Shown here piece after piece: positions 10,359-19,900 of a stretch of 64,000 nt of DNA (position 1 is its first letter; each line of letters opens with the position of its first letter). Source of the DNA: Roseobacter ponti (GTDB lineage: Bacteria; Pseudomonadota; Alphaproteobacteria; Rhodobacterales; Rhodobacteraceae); NCBI RefSeq assembly GCF_012932215.1, contig NZ_CP048788.1, forward strand, positions 2,232,001 to 2,296,000, in the 5' to 3' direction. The translations under genes and the position numbers were made by a program. The notes below the pieces were generated by a model. The model was given only the letters and a program-made list of their open reading frames with translations, did no database searches and was not told the DNA's origin.

Positions 10359-12029
10359 TCAGGGCAGATTGTGATGAACAGCCCCGGTTTCATCGTTTTT
10401 GCGTGCAATGCAGACCTGCCATGGACCCAGATGCAGACGATTCTCTGCGCCGGGCCGTGCGCCGCCAAGTTCGGCACCGATTGTTTCCCAGTCGCCGGGC
10501 GGCAGCGCATGCATCGAGGGGGTGTCGGACATATTAAATGCACAGAAAAGCGTCTGATCGGCGGAGCGGCGGGTAAAATGCAGCACATCACCATAGGCGA
10601 AGACACCGTTATGACTGCCGTGGCGCAGTGCCGGGTTTGCTTTGCGGAAAGCAATGGCAGCGCGGTAGTGATGCAGGATTGATCCCGGAGCGCGCTCCTG
10701 TTCCTCAACGGCCCTGCTGAGATGGCTGTGGGCCACCGGCAGCCACGGATTATGGTCGGTAAACCCACCGTTCTGGTCATCTGCGACCCAGACCATCGGC
10801 GTGCGACAGCCGTCGCGGCCCCTGAACTCCGGCCAGAATTCAATGCCGTAGGGATCCTGCAGATCTTCAAAAGGCACATCTGCCTCGGGCAGCCCAAGCT
10901 CCTCTCCCTGATAAAGACAGGCAGACCCCGGCAGGCACATCAGTAAGGTTGCATGCAACCGGCGCGCCGCCGGGCTGAGATCCCAGCGGGTGCTGTGACG
11001 CGTAACATCATGGTTAGAGAAGGCCCAGGCCGCCCAGCCATGCCGCGCGACCCGGCTCAGCTCATCAAAGACCTGCGCAACCCCGGTCGCCGTCAGGCGG
11101 TCGGGCGCCAGAAACTCAAAGCCATAGCACATATGCACGCCGTCTTTACCGCTGGTGTACTGCCCCAGCAGCTCAAGGCCACGGCGTCCGTCTCCTACTT
11201 CGCCCAGTGATGTGATGCCATCGTATTCATCAAGCAACCGACGGAAACGCGCCAGAAAAGCAAGGTTTTCGGGCCGGTTGCGCGAATAGATATGATCCTG
11301 ATGATTGTAGGGGTTCACGCTGGGCGCTATTTTTGCCGTGCGCTCTTCGGGCGGCAGCGGCGGGTTATCGCGCAACTCATTATCGTGGAAATAGAAATTG
11401 ATTGTGTCCAGACGAAAGCCGTCCACCCCCCGGTCCAGCCAAAAGCGCGTCACGCCCAGAAGCGCGTTCTGCACATCCTCGCTGTGCAGATTAAGATCGG
11501 GCTGTGAGGTCAGGAAATTGTGCAGGAAATACTGTTCGCGGCGCGGGTCCCACTGCCAGGCCGTGCCGCCAAAGATCGACAGCCAGTTGTTGGGTGCCGT
11601 GCCATCCGGTTTCGGGTCTGCCCAGACGTACCAGTTGCTGCGCGGCCCCTCACGACTGCTGCGGCTTTCGGTAAACCAGGGATGAATATCCGACGTATGC
11701 GACAGCACCAGATCGATCATCACCTTTAAACCGTGCTCGTGGGCTGTCTCGACCAGTGTGTCAAAATCAGCAAGCGTGCCGAACATCGGGTCGACATCGC
11801 AGTAATCGCTGACGTCGTAGCCGAAATCCTTCATAGGCGAAGTGAAAAACGGCGAGATCCAGACCGCATCAACGCCCAGCCCTGCGACATAGGGGATGCG
11901 GCTGACGATCCCGGCTAGATCGCCGATGCCATCGCCGTTGCTGTCCTGAAAACTGCGGGGATAGATCTGGTAAATAGTACAACCGCGCCACCAGTCGTCG
12001 GGCGCGGTTGCAGGGTCTGTATCGATCAT
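10359..12029 (-). CDS. GH13 alpha-glucosidase (oligo-1,6-glucosidase type)
   Basis: 556 residues, family GH13, probably cytoplasmic as no signal peptide is visible. The start WWRGCTIYQIYPRSFQDSNG is the classic GH13_23/AglA N-terminus. Catalytic residues are all present: nucleophile Asp208 (GFRLDTINFY), acid/base Glu277 (SLGEVGD) and the transition-state Asp341 (FSNHD). It would hydrolyse alpha-1,4/1,6-linked glucosides or sucrose-like substrates. It is a close paralogue of the second GH13 gene at 30296-31963 but sits outside the transporter operon, immediately downstream of galU on the same strand. Its location next to galU and the ggpS operon raises the possibility of a role in compatible-solute turnover, which is inference only. 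Confidence 0.9.
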   Translation of the reverse strand: MIDTDPATAPDDWWRGCTIYQIYPRSFQDSNGDGIGDLAGIVSRIPYVAGLGVDAVWISPFFTSPMKDFGYDVSDYCDVDPMFGTLADFDTLVETAHEHGLKVMIDLVLSHTSDIHPWFTESRSSREGPRSNWYVWADPKPDGTAPNNWLSIFGGTAWQWDPRREQYFLHNFLTSQPDLNLHSEDVQNALLGVTRFWLDRGVDGFRLDTINFYFHDNELRDNPPLPPEERTAKIAPSVNPYNHQDHIYSRNRPENLAFLARFRRLLDEYDGITSLGEVGDGRRGLELLGQYTSGKDGVHMCYGFEFLAPDRLTATGVAQVFDELSRVARHGWAAWAFSNHDVTRHSTRWDLSPAARRLHATLLMCLPGSACLYQGEELGLPEADVPFEDLQDPYGIEFWPEFRGRDGCRTPMVWVADDQNGGFTDHNPWLPVAHSHLSRAVEEQERAPGSILHHYRAAIAFRKANPALRHGSHNGVFAYGDVLHFTRRSADQTLFCAFNMSDTPSMHALPPGDWETIGAELGGARPGAENRLHLGPWQVCIARKNDETGAVHHNLP

Positions 12030-12096
12030 TGCACGTCCGGAATTCTCAGCATCCGCGGCAGCTTAACCGCGGTTTTGCCGTTTGGGAAGCGCAGGA

Positions 12097-12993
12097 TCAG
12101 GCAACTTCGGCAGTGTGAAACGATGCGACGAAATCGTCGATCACCGCATCAAACTCAGGGTCCTGGCGGGCGAGGTGCAGTTCAGCAGCCAGCATCCCGG
12201 CTTTGGAGCCGCAGTCAAAGCGTATTCCCTCAAAACGGAACCCCGCAAGCCCGGTGGTCTCAATGCCCCGCGCAATGGCGTCGGTAAGCTGAATTTCACC
12301 CCCGGCCCCCGGTTCCTGTGAGCGGAGCGTTTCAAAAATACTGCCGTCGAGCACATAACGGCCCACGGCCGCTGTGGTGGACGGTGCCTCTTCGGCGGCA
12401 GGCTTTTCAACCATCCGGTCTGCATAGGCGAAAGGCCCGTCGCGGCGCGCCACAGAGAGAATACCATAGCTGGAAACGGCCTCACGCGGAACTTCCATAG
12501 TTGCCACCATATGGCCGGCCTCGGACGTGTTGTAAGCCTCGATCATCTGGGTCAGGCAGCCGGTTTTTCCGAGGATCAGATCGTCCGGCAGAATGACGGC
12601 CACTGCGCCCGGGAGCGCGTGTTCGGCGGCACAGAGGATCGCGTGGCCAAGGCCCAGCGGCTCGTCCTGCATTACAAATATGACGTCGTGATCATCCTCA
12701 TCAATTGCTGCTTTCCGGAGTCGGTCCGCAAGTCTCGCCTTGCCCCGTTCTTTCAGCGTGGCGCGTAATTCTGCATCATCGAGAACATGGTGCTCAATAG
12801 CGTCTTTCGAGGGGTGGCTGACGAAAATCATGCGCTCAACCCCGGCCGCCTGCGCCTCTTCAATCGCATACTGAATGAGCGGTGTGTCCAGAACCGGCAA
12901 AAGCTCTTTGGGCACCGATTTGGTCGCTGGCATGAACCGTGTTCCAAGACCTGCTACCGGAAAAATCGCTGTTCTCACATTCTGGTCTGTCAC
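12097..12993 (-). CDS. galU: UTP--glucose-1-phosphate uridylyltransferase
   Basis: 298 residues, the normal GalU length. The nucleotide-binding start AIFPVAGLGTRFMPATKSVP with KELLPVLDTPLIQYAIEEA is diagnostic. It makes UDP-glucose from glucose-1-phosphate and UTP in the cytoplasm, feeding polysaccharide, glycolipid and possibly osmolyte synthesis. The GTG start (revcomp of 12991-12993) is preceded by AAGGAG seven bases upstream, which supports it. It is divergent from the gpsA-HAD-ggpS operon across a 471-base region and is followed 67 bases later by the GH13 gene, so the two may be cotranscribed. Confidence 0.95.
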   Translation of the reverse strand: MTDQNVRTAIFPVAGLGTRFMPATKSVPKELLPVLDTPLIQYAIEEAQAAGVERMIFVSHPSKDAIEHHVLDDAELRATLKERGKARLADRLRKAAIDEDDHDVIFVMQDEPLGLGHAILCAAEHALPGAVAVILPDDLILGKTGCLTQMIEAYNTSEAGHMVATMEVPREAVSSYGILSVARRDGPFAYADRMVEKPAAEEAPSTTAAVGRYVLDGSIFETLRSQEPGAGGEIQLTDAIARGIETTGLAGFRFEGIRFDCGSKAGMLAAELHLARQDPEFDAVIDDFVASFHTAEVA

Positions 12994-13464
12994 TTACTCG
13001 CTCCTTGTTATTGCTGCGACGCAGCGCCTGCCTTTAAGTTAGGAATAATCGGTTCAATGTCAAAAAAACGACATTTTGGATTTTCCGAATTCAGCTCATA
13101 CTCCACTACGGAGTCTGTCGGATCTTAAAAACGCATTCCCGCGATTGCGTGTCCACAAAACAATGGATTTTTGGCAGAAACTGATCGCTGCCGTACCTCA
13201 TTGCACCAGTACATCGTCTGAACCCCTGTTCTGGTTCCACGGAATCTGCCTCCGGCGGCAAATTTATTATTTCAGCATTTCCGATGTCAGATGCCTGCTT
13301 TTTAAGCATCTGGCGAAAATCTTCGAGGCAGGAATGCCGGTTTGCGACCTCACACCTTGATGCGGCGTCGAATGTGTTTAGCTCAGGCTGAACGGAACTT
13401 TTGCACTGCAGCGATGTTTGTGACCAGTGCGATCGGGGAAAGCGCACAAATCTGAGGAACAGCG
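12994..13464. other. 471-base divergent promoter region between galU and the glucosylglycerol operon
   Basis: No credible gene: the open frames on either strand have unusual composition and no family resemblance. The segment is visibly more A/T-rich than its surroundings. It must contain the promoters of galU and of gpsA-HAD-ggpS. I see no clear hairpin or riboswitch architecture. A GAGGA ribosome binding stretch precedes the gpsA ATG. Confidence 0.5.
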
Positions 13465-14595
13465 ATGACCAGAACAGGTAATTCATCTTCATCCGCACCC
13501 AAGACAGCGCCTTATGACCGGATTGCCGTAATCGGGTCCGGGGCCTGGGGCACGGCACTCGCCAATGTGGCTGCGGTGGCGGGCCGGCAGGTACGCATCT
13601 ACGGACGCAACAGAGAGACGGTCGATGCGATCAATAACGTGCATCAGAATACCACGTATCTGCCGGACGTGCCGCTCGCTCCTTCTCTGAGCGCCACCAC
13701 GCAGATGTCCCAGGCGCTCACCGGCGCCGACGCCGTGATCATGGTCGTGCCCTCGGGCGCCGTACGCAAGGTTGCCGCTGAAGTGAATAATTTCATCCCG
13801 CCTGGCGTCCCCGTCGCGGTCTGTACCAAGGGGATCGAGCCCGGCAGCGGGTTGCTGATGTCTCAGGTCGCGCATGAAGAGCTCGGACACGTTCCCGTCG
13901 GCACAATCTCCGGGCCGACATTCGCGCGCGAGACCGCACTCGGACACCCGACGGCGGCAACGGTCGCGTTCGAATTCAGCCACCAGGACCGGCTTGATCC
14001 CTATGCGAGCCCTGCTGCGCGCATGGCGCTTTCGATGAGCACCGGATCCTTCAAAACCTATATCTCTGATGATCTGATCGGGGTTGAAATCGGCGGCGCT
14101 GTAAAGAACGTGATCGCGATCGGCTGCGGCATGATGACGGGGGCCGGCTTTGCCGAAAATACCCGCGCGGCGCTGATCACCCGGGGCATATACGAAATGA
14201 AGGTGCTTGCCGAAGCACTTGGCGGGCGGCGGGAAACTGTCACCGGGCTTGCCGGGGCCGGAGATCTGACGCTCACCTGTTCGAGCCAGACGTCGCGCAA
14301 TATGTCGCTTGGCGTGCAGCTTGGTCAGGGACGCAGGCGCGCCGACTGTTTCGACGGACGCGCGGTTGTGGTCGAGGGCGAGGCCAATGCCCGCTCGATT
14401 GTCGACCTGGCGCGACGTGTTAACGTGTCGATGCCGATCTGTGAAACGGTCGACGCCATCCTGCACGATGGCGCGGAACTGAACGAGGCTTTTGCCGCAC
14501 TCTGGACACGCCCCATTGAGGGCGAGCCGCGCACGCTCGACATTTCGTTGCGCAATCCGGCCCGGCCAAGCCTCAGCAATCTGAACGGAGAGTGA
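13465..14595 (+). CDS. gpsA: NAD(P)-dependent glycerol-3-phosphate dehydrogenase, operon-specific GpsA paralogue
   Basis: 376 residues, slightly longer than the usual 330-340 because of an N-terminal extension of about 18 residues and a longer tail. The Rossmann motif IAVIGSGAWGTALAN, the CTKGIE segment, and the catalytic-lysine segment GGAVKNVIAIGCGM are all present, so the enzyme should reduce dihydroxyacetone phosphate to sn-glycerol-3-phosphate. It is the first gene of a three-gene operon (1-base and 3-base gaps), in which glycerol-3-phosphate is exactly the acceptor needed by the third gene product. This context suggests it serves osmolyte synthesis rather than phospholipid synthesis; a second housekeeping gpsA is expected elsewhere in the genome. 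Confidence 0.9.
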   Translation: MTRTGNSSSSAPKTAPYDRIAVIGSGAWGTALANVAAVAGRQVRIYGRNRETVDAINNVHQNTTYLPDVPLAPSLSATTQMSQALTGADAVIMVVPSGAVRKVAAEVNNFIPPGVPVAVCTKGIEPGSGLLMSQVAHEELGHVPVGTISGPTFARETALGHPTAATVAFEFSHQDRLDPYASPAARMALSMSTGSFKTYISDDLIGVEIGGAVKNVIAIGCGMMTGAGFAENTRAALITRGIYEMKVLAEALGGRRETVTGLAGAGDLTLTCSSQTSRNMSLGVQLGQGRRRADCFDGRAVVVEGEANARSIVDLARRVNVSMPICETVDAILHDGAELNEAFAALWTRPIEGEPRTLDISLRNPARPSLSNLNGE

Positions 14596-14596
14596 T

Positions 14597-15358
14597 GTGA
14601 GTACCGATCTATCCGGACACCGGTTTGTCCTGGCGACAGATCTCGACGGAACATTCCTTGGCGGCAGTAAGGCCGACCGGGCGCGGCTTTATGACTGGAT
14701 CGAGGATAACCGCGCCAGCGTCGGCCTGATCTTTGTCAGCGGCCGGGATCCGGAGTTTATCCACCAGCTGTGCGGCAGCGGTGTGCCCTGGCCCGATTAT
14801 GTGATCGGTGACGTCGGTACCACCATTGCCCGTGTCACTTCCGGCCGAGAGATCGCGCCGATCGAAGCACTTGAAGAAGACATCGCATCACGCTGGAAAG
14901 ACAGTGGAAAAAAAGTGCGAGAAGCTCTCGACGGACACCCCGGTCTTGAGGTGCAGCCAACAGGTTTCCGTTACCGGGTCAGTTACGACTACGACCCTGA
15001 GCGTTTTGACCCTTCGGCAAAAGATAAAATCGAAGCGATGGGTCTTGATGTGCTGATTTCGGACAACCGCTTCTTTGACGTGCTGCCCGGTGGGGTGAGC
15101 AAGGGGCCGTCTTTGCTGCGTCTGCTGAGCCATCTGGATATCGCAACAGGTGACGTCCTTGCGGCGGGTGATACGCTTAACGATCTGTCGATGCTGGTGG
15201 CCGGCACCCCGGCGGTTGCAGTTGGCGGATCAGAAAAACCGCTGCTTGATGCGCTGCCCGAGGCGGACCGTATCTTCCGCGCCGGGGATATAGGAGCGGG
15301 TGGTATTCTGGAGGCAGTGCGCTATTTTAACCTGCATGCCGCACCGGAAAAGGTCTGA
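14597..15358 (+). CDS. HAD-IIB family phosphatase, probable glucosylglycerol-phosphate phosphatase
   Basis: 253 residues, GTG start one base after the gpsA stop. HAD motifs are intact: motif I LATDLDGTFLGG (nucleophile Asp and DxDGT), motif II VSGR, the lysine in GVSKGPSLL, and motif IV GDTLNDLSML. The overall pattern is HAD-IIB, resembling sucrose-phosphate phosphatase and the phosphatase domain of the fused GgpPS enzymes of some gammaproteobacteria. It does not resemble the longer cyanobacterial GgpP/StpA. Placed directly before ggpS, it most likely removes phosphate from glucosylglycerol-phosphate in the cytoplasm. Sucrose- or trehalose-phosphate phosphatase activity is the alternative; the assignment rests on context. 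Confidence 0.8.
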   Translation: MSTDLSGHRFVLATDLDGTFLGGSKADRARLYDWIEDNRASVGLIFVSGRDPEFIHQLCGSGVPWPDYVIGDVGTTIARVTSGREIAPIEALEEDIASRWKDSGKKVREALDGHPGLEVQPTGFRYRVSYDYDPERFDPSAKDKIEAMGLDVLISDNRFFDVLPGGVSKGPSLLRLLSHLDIATGDVLAAGDTLNDLSMLVAGTPAVAVGGSEKPLLDALPEADRIFRAGDIGAGGILEAVRYFNLHAAPEKV

Positions 15359-15361
15359 CCC

Positions 15362-16876
15362 ATGCCCTCCGATCTTGTGATCGTCTACCACCGTCAACCC
15401 TATGAAGAAGTCGAGGAAAACGGCAAAACCGTTTTTCGTGAAAACAAGAGCCCCAACGGCATTGTCCCGACGCTAAAAAGCTTTTTCGGCACGGCAGAGC
15501 ACGCATCCTGGATCGCCTGGAAGCTGGCCAAAGACCCGTCAAACCCGGAATTCGACAAGGTAGTGGAAATTTCTGATGTGCACGGCGACTACACCGTGTC
15601 CCGCCTGCCGCTGACGCATGAGCAGGTCAGCAGCTTTTATCATGTCTCCTCGAAAGAGGCTTTCTGGCCGATCCTGCACAGCTTTAAAGAGAAATTTAAC
15701 TATGATCCTGTGGACTGGCCGACGTTCCGTGAAGTGAACTGGGCGTTTGCCGAAGCAGCCGCACGCGAGGCGGCACAGGGCGCGCGCGTATGGGTGCATG
15801 ACTACAATCTCTGGCTGGTGCCCGGGTATCTGCGCCAGCTACGCTCGGACGTGACGATCTCGTTTTTCCACCACACGCCTTTTCCGGCTGCGGATATGTT
15901 CAACGTGCTGCCCTGGCGGCGCGAAATCGTCAAAAGCCTTCTCGACTGTGACATCGTGGGATTTCACATTCCGCGCTATGCCGCCAATTTCGTCTCTGTC
16001 GCGCGCAGTATGTTCGATGTCGATGTGCTGCGCCGTGAAGCCGTGGGAGATGATCTGATTTCGGACGGTACCGCGCTCAGTGAACGCAGCGCACCGGTGC
16101 TGATCGGTTTTGAAGGCCGCGAGATATCAATCAGCTCATCCGCTGTGGGCGTCTCAACCGGATTTATCGAAGACCGCGCGACCGACCCCAAGGTGATAGC
16201 TGCCGCCAAAGAGGTGCGCGAAGGCCTCGGGGACTGCCGGCTGATCCTCTCGGTGGGCAGAACCGATTATACCAAGGGCGGCGTGGACCAGCTCGAAAGC
16301 TTTGAGCGGGTTCTGGACGATCATCCTGAACTGCGCGGTACGGTTAAGCTCATGCATGTGTCGGTCAGCGCTGATCGCAACATGTCGGCTTATGCCCGCA
16401 CGCAGACCGGGATCGAAGAAACCGCAGGTCGCATCAACGGTCGTTTCGGCACACTTGAATGGCAGCCTATCGCGTTGATTTCAAGAGCAATTCCGTTTGA
16501 CGACCTGATTAAATATTACCTCGCAGCGGATGTCGCCTGGATCACGCCGCTCGTGGACGGGATGAACCTTGTCTGTAAGGAGTATGTCGCTGCCCGTACG
16601 GATGGCGACGGTGTACTGGTGCTGTCGGAATTCGCCGGTGCTGCGGTTGAACTTAATTCGGCCGTGGTGACCAACCCGTTTTCACACCGGTCTATGGATC
16701 AGGCGATCCTGCAGGCGCTGGACATGCCCGAAGAAGAGCGTCGTTCCCGCATGGCGGAACTGCGCCGGGTGGTGAAGCTTTATTCAGTCGCGTCCTGGGG
16801 TGAAGAACAGCAGCGACAGTTTGATGATGCTCTGGCGCGTAAAGCCGTGAAGAGTGCGGCGACAGAATCCGCGTAA
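15362..16876 (+). CDS. ggpS: Glucosylglycerol-phosphate synthase (GT20)
   Basis: 504 residues, family GT20. Unlike OtsA trehalose-phosphate synthases, the N-terminus reads [12 protein letters not shown] followed by [20 protein letters not shown], which closely follows the N-terminus of cyanobacterial GgpS. Conserved GT20 residues remain: [17 protein letters not shown], the donor-phosphate Arg/Lys in GRTDYTKGG, and [12 protein letters not shown]. The enzyme would transfer glucose from a nucleotide sugar (ADP-glucose in cyanobacteria) to glycerol-3-phosphate, giving 2-O-alpha-glucosylglycerol-phosphate, an osmolyte precursor. The upstream gpsA and phosphatase genes complete the pathway. Trehalose-6-phosphate synthase is the main alternative call, made less likely by the acceptor-side N-terminus and by the gpsA neighbour. 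Confidence 0.87.
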   Translation: MPSDLVIVYHRQPYEEVEENGKTVFRENKSPNGIVPTLKSFFGTAEHASWIAWKLAKDPSNPEFDKVVEISDVHGDYTVSRLPLTHEQVSSFYHVSSKEAFWPILHSFKEKFNYDPVDWPTFREVNWAFAEAAAREAAQGARVWVHDYNLWLVPGYLRQLRSDVTISFFHHTPFPAADMFNVLPWRREIVKSLLDCDIVGFHIPRYAANFVSVARSMFDVDVLRREAVGDDLISDGTALSERSAPVLIGFEGREISISSSAVGVSTGFIEDRATDPKVIAAAKEVREGLGDCRLILSVGRTDYTKGGVDQLESFERVLDDHPELRGTVKLMHVSVSADRNMSAYARTQTGIEETAGRINGRFGTLEWQPIALISRAIPFDDLIKYYLAADVAWITPLVDGMNLVCKEYVAARTDGDGVLVLSEFAGAAVELNSAVVTNPFSHRSMDQAILQALDMPEEERRSRMAELRRVVKLYSVASWGEEQQRQFDDALARKAVKSAATESA

Positions 16877-16907
16877 ATCCCGCAGTGAACCGTCCGGGGC
16901 ACCGGTC

Positions 16908-19900
16908 TCAGACAGTCGCACCGTCCGAGGCCGTAACAACCACATCACTGTCAATCGCCAGAGTGGCGAGCACTTCCCCGGCACCGCCCACATACTGATA
17001 GATGGTAAGCGCGTTGCCGTCAGCATCAGTGACCCCGGGACCTGCAACCTGGTTCAGGGCATCGCCGGCTGCCACCTCAAAACTAACCGCATCACCGGCA
17101 TTGCCGAGGATCGTCGCACTTTCCGGCAGCGCCGCTGCGAGCAGGTCTTCAAGGCTTTCGTCGGCTGTGGAGGACAGATCGACCACATCCGCAAGTGACA
17201 GGGTGAGCGTATCGTTCTGGCCATTGTCCATATCGATCACTTCGATGTCTGTCAGGTCCAGACTGGCGAGAACCGCGTTGATGTCTCCCACATCGCCGAG
17301 AAAGAGCGTGTCGCGCCCTGCCCCGCCGTCAATGATTTCGGTGCCCGAGGGCGCATCGGTCACTTCGATGGTATCGTCACCCGCGCCCGCCAGGATCACG
17401 TCATCGCCGGTGCCGCCGTTGATCAGGTCATCACCGTCATAGCCGAGGATCACATCATTGCCGCCTGCGCCAGAAATGGTATCAGCCTGATCGCTGCCAA
17501 AGAGCAGGTCCGCACCGCTGAGCCCGGCGATGTCCTGCGCATCGGCGGCTTTGCCGATTTCATCTGACGAGAAGAGATCGATCTCAATCGTGTCGTCATT
17601 GCTGTCGGTGCTGAATTTCGCCCGCACGTTCACGCGGTTCACATCACCGAGAAGGGCCGCGATATTCTCGATCGAGGCAAGCGGCAGCTCATAGTCCACT
17701 CCTTCCACGATCAGTGCATCACTGGTCTCATCTGCAATTATCTGTACCGGCCCGCCGTCCACCTCAAGTTCGACCTCAAGCGAGACAAGCTGCGGATTGA
17801 AGAGCGCCGTATCAAGCAGCCCTTCGGTCAGCTGGTCGGGAGATGACAGTTCCTGCGCGCCGGGGTCCACCAGCAGCAGTTCGTCAAAGACCACGTCGCC
17901 GATGCCAAAGGCATTGATGATGACCGGCTCTCGCCCGTCTGCCGGATTCCTGAGCGCGTCCACCGCAGATTCCCACCCGGCACTGTTCGGCTGACCGTCA
18001 GTGAAGAAAATCAGATAGTTCGTCTCAACCGCGGGCTCCGAAAGCAGGAAATCACCCGCTGTCAGCAGCGCATCCTTCCAGTTCGTGCCGACCCCCAGAT
18101 AGGGCAGCGTGCTGACGGCCCCGGGCAGCCCGGGATCATTCAGATCATAGATTGCCGTGGCCGTGCTGGTGGAGGAAAAGCTGATCAGCTGCACGTCGAC
18201 GGTGGTTGTCGACCCATCGAACTGATCGCGCAGAATGTCGACCGCGGATCCCACAGCGCCGAGAAGGGATTCCCAGTCCGCAGGCGAAATGCTGCCCGAG
18301 CTGTCGAGCACAAAGACCACGTTCACCGCATTCGTCGCCGCCGTCTCCACCACGTCAATGGCCACGGCACCGGCTGCTGTTTCGGCTGTCGCACCGGTGC
18401 TCAGACCAATGGATACATTATCGTCCCCCGAGGCATCGCTGTTTTCGACAACAATATCGAGCCGCGCCGTCGAGACCCCGCCGGCGCCGTCATCCACCTG
18501 ATATGTGATGCGTTCGATCCCGAGAAAACCAGGATCGGGTGTGTAAGAGAAAATGCCGTCCGGCGACAATGTGACCGTGCCGTCATCGGGGCCGATTGTG
18601 ACGCTGAAAGTCAGCGTGCCGGCGCCATCAACGTCCGATGCCGTCAGCGTGCCGCCGATGGCCTCTCCGTCCACGGTTTCAAAGACAGATACCGGGACGA
18701 GTTCGGGCGTGTCATTGGTGCCGGTGATCACGACGCTGACAGTCTCGGTGACCTGCTGACCGGTGATATCTGTGGCCAAAGCCGTCAGGGTTTCGGTCAC
18801 GGTCTCGCCCAGATCAAGTGGATCGGCTGCGAGGTTGTCGAGCGTGTAGCTCCAGGTGCCGTCTGCCAGCAGCGTAAAGCTGCCATAGGCCACGGCAACG
18901 GCGCCCACGGACCAGACCGCCGACCCGCCGGTATCGGGATCAGTCGCGGTGATCTGACCTGAGACGGTGACATCCTCACTGCCTTCGGGCACGGCACCGC
19001 TGGCATCCGCTGCTGTGCTGGTAATCACGGGCAGATCATCGGTACCGGTCAGCGTGATCGTCACGACCTGATCAGCGGTCGCGCCGGTGTCGTCGGTCAC
19101 CGTAGCCGTATAGGTCTCGGTTACAACCTCACCACCGCCAAGGCTTACGGCCGCAACCGCATCAAGAGCATAGGTCCAGTCACCGTTCGCCGCGATGCTG
19201 AAACTGCCAAAGGCAGAGCTGCCCGCACCCGACCAGACGAGAACCGCATCCGCATCCGCATCTTCTGCGACCAGCGTGCCCTCTGCGATCACCGGACCCG
19301 CGCCATCTGTCAGCGCACCGGTCGTGGTGGAGGAGGTGACAACCACTACCGGTACATCCGGCAGCGCCGAGACAGTCACAGAAACCGTGGCATCGGCAAA
19401 ATCACCCGCCGGGTCAGTGACCCGTACCGTAAAGCTGTCGGTGCCCGCGAAATCGGCATCCGGCGTGTAAGAGTACGTGCCGTCAGTCTGCAGCGCGACC
19501 GCACCGTTCGACGGTGTTGCGGTGATGGAGAAAGTCAGCAGATCGCCATCAATATCGCTGGCTGCGATCACGCCGATCACGGCATTGTCTTCTGAGACGC
19601 CGGTGCTCTGATCGGTGGTCTGCGGCGCGTCATTGACGGGCAGAACAGTGACGATCACAAACCCCTCGACCGCCCCGCCCGCCGCGTCGGTGGCCGTTAC
19701 CGTGAAGGTGTCCGTACCGTTGAAATCCGGGTCCGGAACAAAATCAAAGGTGCCGTCAGGGTTCAGCGAGGCAGTACCGTTACCCGGTGCGCTGGTGATG
19801 GCAAAGGTCACCCCCGCGACACCGCCACTGATAACAGAAACACTCCCGGTGATGGCTGCGGCAGCCGTTGCGTCCTCCGGCCCTGAAACCAGGATAACGG

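Noticed and set aside
13106-13558. 150-codon minus-strand frame crossing the start of gpsA
   Set aside because: Overlaps the start of a well-supported gene on the other strand and has no domain pattern.
15362-16876. Trehalose-6-phosphate synthase (OtsA) as the name for the GT20 gene
   Set aside because: The N-terminus follows GgpS (KSPNGI motif) and not OtsA, and the operon supplies glycerol-3-phosphate rather than glucose-6-phosphate.
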